Notes: a model not told the origin generated them from the sequence alone. A stretch of 10,481 nucleotides of DNA from Anaerolineales bacterium (GCA_016932955.1 JAFGBV010000149.1:1-10481); one strand, 5' to 3'; shown: positions 1 to 7,630, counted from the first letter of the stretch. Numbers and translations are program-made.

Positions 1-2
1 TC

Positions 3-1607
3 CTGATCTGCCTGGTTGGCATTGTAGAGGTTTTTAGCAAGCGTGACCTGGTCGGCGGTGTGCTCAATGTTGGCATCACCTTCCTGATTGTGGCAATTTT
101 TATCATTGCGAACTCGGCGGTTAAAAAACTCACCTATCCCCGGCCGATTGGAGCAATCCTGGATGGTGCTCTGGTAGGAGCAACCAGTGGTGCTGTTCTT
201 GCCCTGTTCATCTTGATCACATCCACAATCAATCTGCGCTTCATGCTGGTAAACATTTCACCTGAACTGCTAAGCATCCTTTCCTTCGGTCAACCACCAG
301 TGATCGGCGCCGTTCTGATCACCCTCTTTGGGGCTGTCATCGGTGCTATTGCTGCCAGCATTACCCTGCTCACGCCCAAGCTCCAGCGTACCATCACCAT
401 GACCGCTGCTCTGCTCATCCTTATCGGTCTCCTGGCAGAACTGTTGCGCGTGATCATGGATGGCTGGGGCTTCGTCGGCGATATCTTTTCCTGGTTGTTC
501 TCCGGGCGTGGTCTCTCCATCATCGGCGCGATTGTTCTTGCAGCCGTCATCGGCGCCTGGCAATATTTCCTTGCTGATCGTCCCGGCGCCAAATCAACCT
601 CGCGTCTGGGCGCACGCCCCCGCTCCCCAAAAGAATGGGCCAGACTGGCAGTGATTGCTGCCGTATTAATGGTGTTACCATTGCTGTTCGGTGTTTACAT
701 CAGCGAAGTGCTCGATAACGTAGGCATATATCTCCTGATGGGGCTGGGGTTGAACATCGTGGTGGGCTATGCAGGCCTGCTCGATCTCGGCTATGTGGCT
801 TTCTACGCCATTGGCGCCTATACCGCCGGCGTGCTTACCTCGCCTGAGATCAGCGCCAACCCCATGTCTTTTTGGGCAGCCGTCCCCATCGCAGTGCTGG
901 TTGCCACCCTAGCCGGAGCAACCCTGGGCATCCCGGTTCTCAAGATGCGCGGCGACTACCTCGCCATCGTCACTCTCGGCTTCGGAGAGATCATCCGTAT
1001 CCTCACCCTCTCAGACCTGATGAAGCCCTACATCGGCGGCTCGCAAGGCATCCAGTTGATTGCCAAGCCAACTATCGGCTCCTTTGTCTTAGGTGATCAG
1101 CGGAGTATTTACTATGTCATTCTAGGTGGAGTGCTTCTTGCCCTCTTCATTGGCATCCGCCTGCGCGATTCGCGCATGGGCCGCACCTGGATGGCCATGC
1201 GTGAAGATGAAGATGTCGCTCAGGCGATGGGTATTAACCTGGTTGTTACCAAGCTGCTCGCTTTTGCCACTGGCGCAGCCTTCTCCGGTCTTGCCGGAGC
1301 CATCTTTGCTGCCAAGCTGGCTTCAGCCTACCCGCAAAGCTTCTCAGTATGGGTTTCGTTCAACGTGATCTGCCTGATCATCATCGGCGGCATCGGTAGC
1401 ATCCCTGGTGTGATCGTCGGCGCCTTTGCCCTGATTGGCCTGCCAGAACTGCTGCGCGAATTCGCCGAGTACCGCCTCTGGGTCTATGGTGCCCTCCTCG
1501 TCTTCATGATGCTCAACCGCCCAGAGGGCTTGCTTCCCGAAGAAGCGCACAAACGCGAGCTCCGCGGCGAGAGCGAAGCCCCCCCTTCACCCCAGGCAAC
1601 GGAATAG
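3..1607 (+). CDS. livM: Branched-chain amino-acid ABC transporter permease, LivM type, 5' partial
   Basis: Inner-membrane permease of a HAAT-family importer. With a LivH partner, not in the window, it would form the channel driven by the LivG and LivF ATPases that follow. The frame is open from base 3 with no stop, so the gene starts outside the window; the GTG at 60 is probably internal, because the residues before it are also hydrophobic. The conserved LivM core begins near base 630. It shows GLGLNIVVGYAGLLDLG at about 738-791, then the cytoplasmic ATPase-contact region MRGDYLAIVTLGFGEIIRIL at about 945-1004, and a Gly-rich helix IIIGGIGSIPG near 1377. Before the core are at least five further hydrophobic stretches, making this protein longer (at least 534 residues) than E. 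coli LivM, which has about 425. The product ends in a charged tail. Its stop codon overlaps the Shine-Dalgarno of the next gene. The family assignment is firm; the exact substrate is not shown. Confidence 0.92.
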   Translation: MICLVGIVEVFSKRDLVGGVLNVGITFLIVAIFIIANSAVKKLTYPRPIGAILDGALVGATSGAVLALFILITSTINLRFMLVNISPELLSILSFGQPPVIGAVLITLFGAVIGAIAASITLLTPKLQRTITMTAALLILIGLLAELLRVIMDGWGFVGDIFSWLFSGRGLSIIGAIVLAAVIGAWQYFLADRPGAKSTSRLGARPRSPKEWARLAVIAAVLMVLPLLFGVYISEVLDNVGIYLLMGLGLNIVVGYAGLLDLGYVAFYAIGAYTAGVLTSPEISANPMSFWAAVPIAVLVATLAGATLGIPVLKMRGDYLAIVTLGFGEIIRILTLSDLMKPYIGGSQGIQLIAKPTIGSFVLGDQRSIYYVILGGVLLALFIGIRLRDSRMGRTWMAMREDEDVAQAMGINLVVTKLLAFATGAAFSGLAGAIFAAKLASAYPQSFSVWVSFNVICLIIIGGIGSIPGVIVGAFALIGLPELLREFAEYRLWVYGALLVFMMLNRPEGLLPEEAHKRELRGESEAPPSPQATE

Positions 1608-1611
1608 GAGG
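1606..1611 (+). promoter_or_regulatory. Strong Shine-Dalgarno overlapping the livM stop
   Basis: AGGAGG lies 5 bases before the ATG at 1617, and its first two bases belong to the livM TAG stop. Ribosomes finishing livM therefore cover the livG initiation site, which points to translational coupling of permease and ATPase. Confidence 0.75.
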
Positions 1612-1616
1612 CCAAC

Positions 1617-2411
1617 ATGGAATCGATACTTAGCGCTCATGCTGTTACTAAACGCTTCGGAGGCCTCGTCGCTGTCAACGCCTTTGATGTGGAGATTGCC
1701 AAGCAATCAATCTCCAGCATTATCGGTCCCAATGGCGCCGGTAAAACAACCTTTTTCAACTGCATCACCGGCTTCTATAATCCCGAAGAAGGTCAAATCA
1801 TCTTTAACAGCGAAACCATCCAGGGGTTATCGACCGACCGTGTTACCAAGCGCGGCATCTCGCGCACCTACCAGAACATTCGCCTCTTTTCCAATATGAC
1901 CGCCATCGAGAACGTCTTGGTAGGGCAGCATCCGCATCTGCACAGCAACTGGTTCGACGCTGTGTTTCGCACCCCCCGCTTCCACCGCGAGGAGAACGAC
2001 TCGCTGGAAGAAGCTCTTCGGTTACTGAAGTTCGTTGGTCTGGCTGGTATGGGAGATCAAGTCGCCCGCAACCTGCCCTATGGCGCGCAGCGTCGCCTGG
2101 AAATTGCCCGCGCCCTGGCCAGCAAACCCAGTCTGCTCCTCCTCGATGAGCCAACCGCAGGCATGAACCCCAATGAAACCACAGAGATGACCCATTTCAT
2201 TAAGAACCTGCGCGATGAGCTGGGAATCACCGTTCTGCTGATCGAACACGACATGCGCGTGGTAATGGGCATCAGCGAGCAGATCAGCGTGATGGACTTC
2301 GGCACTAAGATCGCTGAGGGCACACCCAAAGATATCCAAAGCAACCCACGCGTCATCGAGGCTTACCTGGGGCGTGGGGCGGCGGCTGGCTTTCAGCCAT
2401 CTGCAGCATAA
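1617..2411 (+). CDS. livG: Branched-chain amino-acid ABC transporter ATP-binding protein LivG
   Basis: Cytoplasmic ATPase subunit of the HAAT importer, 264 residues, close to the usual LivG length. Visible motifs in order are the Walker A GPNGAGKT at residues 37-44, the Q-loop around Q86 (SRTYQNIRLF), the LivG-style signature LPYGAQRRLEIARAL at 153-167 in place of LSGGQ, the Walker B LLLLDEP at 173-179, and the H-loop His211 in LLIEHDM. The C-terminal VIEAYLG is typical of LivG and LivF. The start ATG is set by AGGAGG 5 bases upstream. It follows livM by 9 bases and precedes livF by 15, so the three are one operon. All nucleotide-binding residues are intact. The choice of LivG over LivF rests on the LPYGxQR signature, the His in the H-loop and the length. 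Confidence 0.95.
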   Translation: MESILSAHAVTKRFGGLVAVNAFDVEIAKQSISSIIGPNGAGKTTFFNCITGFYNPEEGQIIFNSETIQGLSTDRVTKRGISRTYQNIRLFSNMTAIENVLVGQHPHLHSNWFDAVFRTPRFHREENDSLEEALRLLKFVGLAGMGDQVARNLPYGAQRRLEIARALASKPSLLLLDEPTAGMNPNETTEMTHFIKNLRDELGITVLLIEHDMRVVMGISEQISVMDFGTKIAEGTPKDIQSNPRVIEAYLGRGAAAGFQPSAA

Positions 2412-2426
2412 CCGGGAGAGATTGCT

Positions 2427-3140
2427 ATGCCAATGCTGGAAGTACACGACATTCACACCTATTATGGCAACATCCACGCCTTGAAGGGCATCTCCCTTAC
2501 CGTTGAAAAGGGCGAGATCGTCACCCTCATCGGCGCTAATGGCGCCGGTAAAACTACCATCCTCAAGACCATTGCCGGAGTTCTCAAACCGCGCCAGGGA
2601 AACGTGATCTTGGAAGGCGAGGACCTCACCCCCTTCCGCGCCCACGAAATCGTATTTAAAGGCGTCTCCATGGTTCCCGAAGGGCGCGGCGTGTTCGCCA
2701 CCCTCACCGTCATGGAAAACCTGGAAATGGGCGCTTTCATTCGCAAGGACAAAGCTGCCATCCAGCAAGATCTCGAACGGGTATTCACCCTTTTCCCCCG
2801 CCTCAAAGAGCGGCGCACCCAGGTGGCTGGCACACTCTCCGGTGGCGAGCAGCAAATGCTGGCTACCGGACGGGCCATGATGTCTCACCCGCGCCTGATC
2901 CTGATGGATGAGCCATCCATGGGTCTTGCACCTGTTCTGGTAGAGAACATCTTTGAAACCATTCTGCGGATCAACAAAGAAGGCACAACCGTCCTGCTCG
3001 TCGAGCAAAATGCCACCATGGCCCTTAGCGTTGCCAATCGTGGTTATGTCCTGCAGACAGGAGAGATCGTCCTCACTGATACTGCCTCCAACCTACGAAA
3101 TAACGAGATGGTACAGAAAGCCTATCTCGGCATCGAATAA
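2427..3140 (+). CDS. livF: Branched-chain amino-acid ABC transporter ATP-binding protein LivF
   Basis: Second ATPase subunit of the importer, 237 residues, the normal LivF size. It has Walker A GANGAGKT at 36-43, the LivF-typical VPEGRGVF at 83-90 where the Q-loop lies, the ABC signature LSGGEQQ at 137-143, Walker B LILMDEP at 157-163, and LLVEQN at 190-195. In that last motif the H-loop histidine is replaced by Gln194. This substitution is normal for LivF proteins (E. coli LivF also reads LVEQN) and should not be read as damage. The C-terminus KAYLGIE matches the family. A GGGAGA ribosome-binding sequence sits 7 bases upstream of the ATG. A hairpin about 25 bases after the stop probably ends the liv transcript. 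Confidence 0.95.
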   Translation: MPMLEVHDIHTYYGNIHALKGISLTVEKGEIVTLIGANGAGKTTILKTIAGVLKPRQGNVILEGEDLTPFRAHEIVFKGVSMVPEGRGVFATLTVMENLEMGAFIRKDKAAIQQDLERVFTLFPRLKERRTQVAGTLSGGEQQMLATGRAMMSHPRLILMDEPSMGLAPVLVENIFETILRINKEGTTVLLVEQNATMALSVANRGYVLQTGEIVLTDTASNLRNNEMVQKAYLGIE

Positions 3141-3165
3141 ATCGATTTCAACCCCACATACGAAG

Positions 3166-3210
3166 AAACCGGATATTGAGTGGTAAAATCACTCAATGTC
3201 CGGTTTGTTT
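3166..3210 (+). terminator. Probable intrinsic terminator after livF
   Basis: Bases 3166-3182 and 3190-3206 form a 17-base-pair stem with a 7-base loop (GTAAAAT). All pairs are Watson-Crick except one G-U wobble (T3174 with G3198). The stem contains a CCGG block and is followed by TTTGTTTAT, a broken and rather weak T tract. Its position, 25 bases past the livF stop and before the next start, fits termination of the liv operon. On the opposite strand the trailing T run is poorer, so the + orientation is preferred. Confidence 0.75.
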
Positions 3211-3257
3211 ATCCATGCTGATATTCATATTCCTATCTCAACAAAGGAACCATTCAT

Positions 3258-4412
3258 ATGAACATTCCAAACACTGCTGATTTCATTGTCATCGGGGGCG
3301 GCGTGATGGGCGCCAGCACAGCCTATCACCTTGCCGCGCGGGGGCACAAGAATGTGATTCTCCTGGAAAAAGATGAGTTCTTTGGCCTGGGGGCCACCGG
3401 GCGCTGCGCTGGTGGTGTGCGCTACCAATTCGGTACTGAGATCAACGTTTGCCTCTCCATTGAAAGCTTGCCTATGTTGGAGCGCTTTGAACAGGAGATT
3501 GGCCAGCCGATCGACTATCGCAAGTGCGGCTATCTATTCCTACTTACTCAACCAGAAGATGTTGCCACCTTCAGGGATATTGTTGCCATGCAGAATCGGC
3601 TCGGCGTGGATACCCAATTGCTGGATGGAGACGAAATTCGCCGCCGCCTGCCCATGATGAATCTTCATGATGTTCTGGCTGGTAGCTGGAATCCACAAGA
3701 TGGAGTTGTTGATCCCAATAGTGTTGTCATGGGCTATATCGGCGCCGCCCAACGCCTTGGCGCCCGCGCCTACACCGACACCCCAGTCACCGGCATCACG
3801 GTGCAAAATGGCCGCGTTGCAAGCGTGCAAACACCCCATGGAGCCATTTCTGCTCCCATCGTTGTGGATGCCACCGGCCCTTGGTCTGTGCTTACTTGCC
3901 GTATGGCGGGTGTAGAGGTGCCGGTTGAGCCCGTTCGCCGCCAATGGCTCACCACCACCCCCCTGCCTGAGATCCCCGAGGACTTTCCCTTTGTCATCGA
4001 TTTCGCCGAATCGCTCTATTTCCATCGCGAAGGCCCTGGCATTCTCACCGGCATGTCAAACCATCGCGAAAAGGTCGGCTTCGATCAGAACATTGATGAA
4101 GAATGGGAGCTCGAGCACATGGAAGCCGCCATTGCCCGCATGCCCCTGCTCGAAAAAGCCGGTCTTGCCTCTCACCTGGCAGGTCTCTACGAAGTGACCC
4201 CCGATGCGCACCCCATCTTTGGCGCCACTCCCGTCGCAGGCTTCTACCTGATCACCGGCTTCTCCGGGCATGGCTTCATGCATGGTCCAATCGGAGGCAA
4301 GCTCATGGCAGAGCTGATCCTGGATGGAAAGTTTCATACCCTCGATATATCCAGCCTTGATCTTGCCCGCTTCGCCGAAGAACGGCTGATCCACGAGTAT
4401 AATGTTATCTGA
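3258..4412 (+). CDS. FAD-dependent oxidoreductase, DAO family (sarcosine oxidase beta / glycine oxidase-like)
   Basis: Predicted cytoplasmic flavoenzyme of 384 residues that would oxidise the C-N bond of an amine or amino acid, as sarcosine oxidase, glycine oxidase or D-amino-acid dehydrogenases do. The N-terminal Rossmann motif IGGGVMG is at 12-18, with the ribose-binding acid Glu37 at the end of the second strand (VILLEKD). GATGRCAGGVR at 45-55 is the flavin-contacting loop, and VVDATGPWS at 202-210 is the second conserved DAO motif. The C-terminal GLYEVTPDAHPIFG (309-322) and GFSGHGFMHGPIGGKLMAE (334-352) close the FAD site. There is no signal peptide. The ATG is preceded by AAAGGA at 3243-3248. 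It sits after the liv terminator and 23 bases before the CinA-family gene, so it may share a transcript with that gene rather than with liv. The true substrate cannot be read from the sequence. Confidence 0.88.
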   Translation: MNIPNTADFIVIGGGVMGASTAYHLAARGHKNVILLEKDEFFGLGATGRCAGGVRYQFGTEINVCLSIESLPMLERFEQEIGQPIDYRKCGYLFLLTQPEDVATFRDIVAMQNRLGVDTQLLDGDEIRRRLPMMNLHDVLAGSWNPQDGVVDPNSVVMGYIGAAQRLGARAYTDTPVTGITVQNGRVASVQTPHGAISAPIVVDATGPWSVLTCRMAGVEVPVEPVRRQWLTTTPLPEIPEDFPFVIDFAESLYFHREGPGILTGMSNHREKVGFDQNIDEEWELEHMEAAIARMPLLEKAGLASHLAGLYEVTPDAHPIFGATPVAGFYLITGFSGHGFMHGPIGGKLMAELILDGKFHTLDISSLDLARFAEERLIHEYNVI

Positions 4413-4435
4413 CAATTCAAACCACAAGGAGTGGC

Positions 4436-5578
4436 ATGCCATCTGCTGAAATCATCACCATCGGCACCGAAATTCTTCTCGGTGAAATTGTAGATACCAA
4501 CGCCCGTTATCTCGCCCGCAAGTTGCGCGATACAGGCATCGACCTGTACCGCAAAACCTCGGTGGGAGATAACGCCAGGCGCATCGCCCAGGCCATCCAG
4601 CAATCGCTGGAGCGTTGTGACATCATCATCACCACTGGTGGATTAGGCCCTACCGTTGATGACCCCACGCGCGAGGCTGTTGCCCAGGCAATTGGCGTGG
4701 AGACCGAATTCCATCCGGAGCTTTGGGAGCAAATTCAAGCCCGCTTTCGCCGTTTTGGTCGCCAGCCCACCGAGAACAACAAACGCCAGGCTTACATCCC
4801 CAAAGACTCAATCGCCCTCGAAAACCCCGTTGGCACAGCCCCCATCTTCATCGTTGAGCAGGGAGAAAAAGTAATCATCTCTCTGCCCGGCGTGCCGCGC
4901 GAAATGGAATACCTGGTCGAGCATTCCATCATTCCCTACCTGCGCCAGCGCTTTGATATTCACAGTGTCATCAAAGCCCGCGTCCTCCACACTGCCGGCA
5001 CCGGCGAATCGCAGATTGATGACCTGATCGGCGATCTGGAAGAGTTAAGCAACCCCACGGTGGGTCTCGCAGCCCATTCCGGCCAGGTGGATGTGCGCAT
5101 CACTGCCAAGGCTGACTCTGAAGAGGCTGTTGACTCCCTCATTAAGCCCATCGAGCAGACCATCCGCCAGCGCCTGGGGAATTGGGTTTATGGCGCCGAT
5201 GAGGAGACCCTGGAGGCCGTTGCCCTGGAGGCGGTGAAACGCAACGGCTGGACACTGGCTGTGGTCGAGGCTGGTCTGGGCGGCGAGCTCATCCAGCGCC
5301 TGGCTTCGGTGCCAGGGCCCTTCCTTGGCGGGCAGATGCTCACCACCCCTCCATCCCCCAACGATCTGGTCGAACTCACCGATGCCTACCGGCAGGATCG
5401 CCAGGCAGATATCGGCCTGGGCGTTGCCATCCATCCTGCAGGTGAAAAGCAAGATGTCTACCTCTCCCTCATCACGCCCGAAGCAAGACTCCAATTCACC
5501 CGTCCCTATGGCGGTCCGCCTGAGTATGCCCCCCGCTGGGCATTGCACCACAGCCTGGATGTGATCCGTAAGCTCTAG
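4436..5578 (+). CDS. cinA: CinA-family protein (COG1058 domain) with degenerate C-terminal PncC-like domain
   Basis: Canonical CinA has an N-terminal MoaB/MogA-like domain linked to ADP-ribose pyrophosphatase activity and a C-terminal nicotinamide-nucleotide amidase (PncC) domain. Here the first part is well kept: EIITIGTEILLGEIVDTNAR at 5-24, TTGGLGPTVDD at 66-76, ENPVGTAP at 129-136, PGVPREME at 151-158, and the middle domain GESQIDD (190-196) with AAHSGQVDVRITA (212-224). From about residue 255 the PncC region is eroded. The family motif ESCTGG reads EAGLGG at 278-283, the usual YSNEAK region is replaced by Pro-rich sequence near 304-309, and the GIAGPGGG loop is reduced to AIHPAGEK at 331-338. 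At 380 residues it is shorter than the usual 410-430. The start is supported by AAGGAG at 4426-4431. It probably cannot deamidate NMN; the N-terminal activity may remain. Confidence 0.88.
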   Translation: MPSAEIITIGTEILLGEIVDTNARYLARKLRDTGIDLYRKTSVGDNARRIAQAIQQSLERCDIIITTGGLGPTVDDPTREAVAQAIGVETEFHPELWEQIQARFRRFGRQPTENNKRQAYIPKDSIALENPVGTAPIFIVEQGEKVIISLPGVPREMEYLVEHSIIPYLRQRFDIHSVIKARVLHTAGTGESQIDDLIGDLEELSNPTVGLAAHSGQVDVRITAKADSEEAVDSLIKPIEQTIRQRLGNWVYGADEETLEAVALEAVKRNGWTLAVVEAGLGGELIQRLASVPGPFLGGQMLTTPPSPNDLVELTDAYRQDRQADIGLGVAIHPAGEKQDVYLSLITPEARLQFTRPYGGPPEYAPRWALHHSLDVIRKL

Positions 5579-5650
5579 CTAATATTCACCATCCAGCCCA
5601 CACATTACATCCTTGATGACTACATAGGAATACATAAGGAATCACGCTGA
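5579..5650 (+). other. Short intergenic gap before the second gene cluster
   Basis: This 72-base gap is the largest break between 4436 and the right edge and the natural place for a promoter of the downstream cluster. I see no convincing -35/-10 pair. It contains an AT-rich, loosely repeated stretch (ACATAGGAAT followed by ACATAAGGAAT, 5622-5642). The second copy supplies the ribosome-binding site AAGGAA at 5636-5641 for the amidohydrolase. No hairpin terminator is evident after the CinA-family gene. Confidence 0.4.
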
Positions 5651-7630
5651 ATGATGAAAGCCGATCTACTCCTCACCAATGCAATCGTTCTGACCATGGA
5701 TGATCAGATGAGCATCTACGAACCGGGCGCAGTTGCCTTGCAAGGCAACCAGATCGTTGCTGTTGGCCTCGAATCAGAGATCATCCCTGCCTTCCCTGAT
5801 GTCCCAATAACGGATTGCGGGGAAAAAGTACTGATGCCTGGCATGATCAATACCCACACCCACGTGCCAATGACCCTCCTGCGCGGGCTTGCCGATGACT
5901 TGCGCCTCGATGTGTGGCTGATGGGGTATATGATGCCCGTCGAGCGCGAGTTCGTCTCTCCCGATTTCGTCCGCCTGGGCACGCAAATTGCCTGCGCCGA
6001 GCTGATTCGCTCTGGCGTGACCTGCTTTGCCGATATGTACTACTTCGAAGAAAGCATCGCCCAGGCTACAGCCGAAGCCGGCATGCGCGCCGTGTGTGGG
6101 CAAACAGTGCTCAAGTTCCCCGCACCCGACGCACGTTATTTTGAAGAATCGCTTGCGCTCGCCCGCCAGTTCATCCAACGCTGGAAAAATCACCCGCTCA
6201 TCATACCTTCCGTGGCGCCCCATGCGCCTTATACCTGCACCCAGGAAATCCTCCAGTCCACCGCTGCGCTGGCAGTTGAGTTCGATGTTCCTCTTCAGAT
6301 CCATATCTCCGAGACCGCTCAAGAAGTAGAAAACAGCCGCGATGAACATGGCATGCCCGTTGTGCCTTATGTCAAAAAACAGAATGTCTTTGATGCGCGC
6401 GTCATCGCTGCGCATTGCGTTCATATCGACGATGGTGAAATCCTGACCCTCAAACATCACCATGTGGGGGTTGCGCATAACCCATCCTCAAACCTGAAGC
6501 TGGCTTCGGGATTCGCTCCCATCGCAGACATGCTCAAAGCCGGTCTGAACGTGGGCATCGGCACGGATGGACCGGCTTCCAACAATGATCTCGACATGTT
6601 TGAAGAGATGCGCCTCGCCGCATTCCTGGCAAAAGTCACCACCAATGATCCAACCACCCTCCCCGCGCCAATGGCCTTGCGCATGGCGACAAGCATGGGC
6701 GCAAAAGCATTGCACATTGATCATCTCACTGGTTCAATCGAGCCAGGCAAGCGCGCCGATTTGGTTTTGGTGGATATCAGCTCCGTGCACAACACCCCCC
6801 GCTTCCACCGTGAGCCAGAAGGCATTTACGCGCAACTTGTCTATGCGGGTCACGCCACAGATGTGAATGATGTGATGGTCGATGGGCGCTGGTTGATGCG
6901 CGACCGCCAACTGCTCACTCTGGATGAGGCCGAGATGGCTGCACAGACAGCCGATTATGCTCGCCGCATCGATGCCTTCCTCATCGAACGCGAGCAGTCC
7001 ATCCTCTCCAAATTGATCGCCATTGGCGGGGCGACCGAAGGAGAATCCTTCGAGGTTCAGGTCAAGATCCGCCTGACCGATGCAAAGCCCATCCTACAGT
7101 CCATCCAGCAGCCTGGCATCGATCTCCTTTACCATCGCCATTACCACGAGTACGATACCTATTTCTCCTTTTCCGATCCCAAGCAAGGCTATCTGCGCTA
7201 TCGAGAGGACGAATTTGTAGATGCCAACGACCAAGTCACCAACGTGCGCTATCGTCTCACCCTCATCGGCCCCGTCCGTGAGGGCGCCTTCCCCAGTGAT
7301 GTATTGCTCTCCCGCAGCCGCTTTATCGCCCCGGCTACCCACAGCCTGCGTTTCTACCGCGAATATTTCAAACCATCGCAGGAGACAATCGTTCAAAAGG
7401 ATCGCCTGCGCTGGAGAGTGCTGTTTCAGGGCACCGAATTTTATATCAACCTGGATCAGGTCCTGGACCCCCCTCTCGGATACTTTCTGGAAGTCAAAAG
7501 CCGCACCTGGAGTCGCCGCGATGCCGAGCACAAAGCTCTGGTTGCCCAAGAGCTGATTCGTTTTTTGGGGGCTTCGCCAGAAAAAGCCGAAGTGCGCGAC
7601 TATGTGGAAATCGTTGAGGCCTCCGCATGA
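5651..7630 (+). CDS. MTA/SAH-deaminase-like amidohydrolase fused to a C-terminal CYTH-like domain
   Basis: 659 residues, against about 430-450 for ordinary MtaD-type deaminases. Residues 1 to about 420 are a metal-dependent amidohydrolase: NTHTH at 67-71 (His69, His71), Glu98 in MPVERE, PHAPYT (His191), IHISE (His218, Glu221), AAHCVH (His255) and GTDGPAS (Asp306), then GSIEPGKRADLVLVD near 361-375. By analogy with Thermotoga MtaD, His69, His71, His218 and Asp306 would bind metal and Glu221 and His255 act in deamination, so the likely chemistry is deamination of 5'-methylthioadenosine, S-adenosylhomocysteine or a related adenosine. A linker of about 40 residues leads to a CYTH-like domain (about 465-645): EVQVKIRL (468-475), EYDTYFSF (500-507), LRYRED (515-520), YRLTLIGP (534-541), QKDRLRW (582-588), NLDQV (600-604) and GYFLEVK (610-616). 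AAGGAA at 5636 favours the first of two tandem ATGs. The fused partner and its altered motifs are unusual. Confidence 0.87.
   Translation: MMKADLLLTNAIVLTMDDQMSIYEPGAVALQGNQIVAVGLESEIIPAFPDVPITDCGEKVLMPGMINTHTHVPMTLLRGLADDLRLDVWLMGYMMPVEREFVSPDFVRLGTQIACAELIRSGVTCFADMYYFEESIAQATAEAGMRAVCGQTVLKFPAPDARYFEESLALARQFIQRWKNHPLIIPSVAPHAPYTCTQEILQSTAALAVEFDVPLQIHISETAQEVENSRDEHGMPVVPYVKKQNVFDARVIAAHCVHIDDGEILTLKHHHVGVAHNPSSNLKLASGFAPIADMLKAGLNVGIGTDGPASNNDLDMFEEMRLAAFLAKVTTNDPTTLPAPMALRMATSMGAKALHIDHLTGSIEPGKRADLVLVDISSVHNTPRFHREPEGIYAQLVYAGHATDVNDVMVDGRWLMRDRQLLTLDEAEMAAQTADYARRIDAFLIEREQSILSKLIAIGGATEGESFEVQVKIRLTDAKPILQSIQQPGIDLLYHRHYHEYDTYFSFSDPKQGYLRYREDEFVDANDQVTNVRYRLTLIGPVREGAFPSDVLLSRSRFIAPATHSLRFYREYFKPSQETIVQKDRLRWRVLFQGTEFYINLDQVLDPPLGYFLEVKSRTWSRRDAEHKALVAQELIRFLGASPEKAEVRDYVEIVEASA

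Noticed and set aside
60..62. GTG as the true start of the first gene
   Set aside because: The frame is open back to the window edge, with hydrophobic membrane-like sequence before the GTG and no ribosome-binding site.
1970..1987. Exact 18-base match with 6793-6810 (both encode TPRFHR in livG and the amidohydrolase)
   Set aside because: It is one short match inside two unrelated conserved genes in the same GC-rich codon style. There are no further copies, flanking symmetry or mobile-element signs, so chance is the simplest reading.
2022..3008. Long open frame on the - strand opposite livG and livF (328 codons)
   Set aside because: It lies wholly antisense to two clear ABC ATPases. Its translation is low-complexity and resembles no family, as expected from codon bias leaving the opposite strand open.
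2991..3011. Missing H-loop histidine in LivF (Gln194)
   Set aside because: Gln at this place is usual for LivF proteins, including that of E. coli, so it is not a sign of inactivation.
5600..5642. Possible promoter or operator in the AT-rich ACATAGGAAT / ACATAAGGAAT near-repeat
   Set aside because: No -35 and -10 boxes with proper spacing were found, and the second copy is explained by the ribosome-binding site.
5774..6478. 234-codon open frame on the - strand within the amidohydrolase
   Set aside because: It is antisense to the catalytic core of a well-conserved enzyme, its translation shows no recognisable motif, and no ribosome-binding site is evident.
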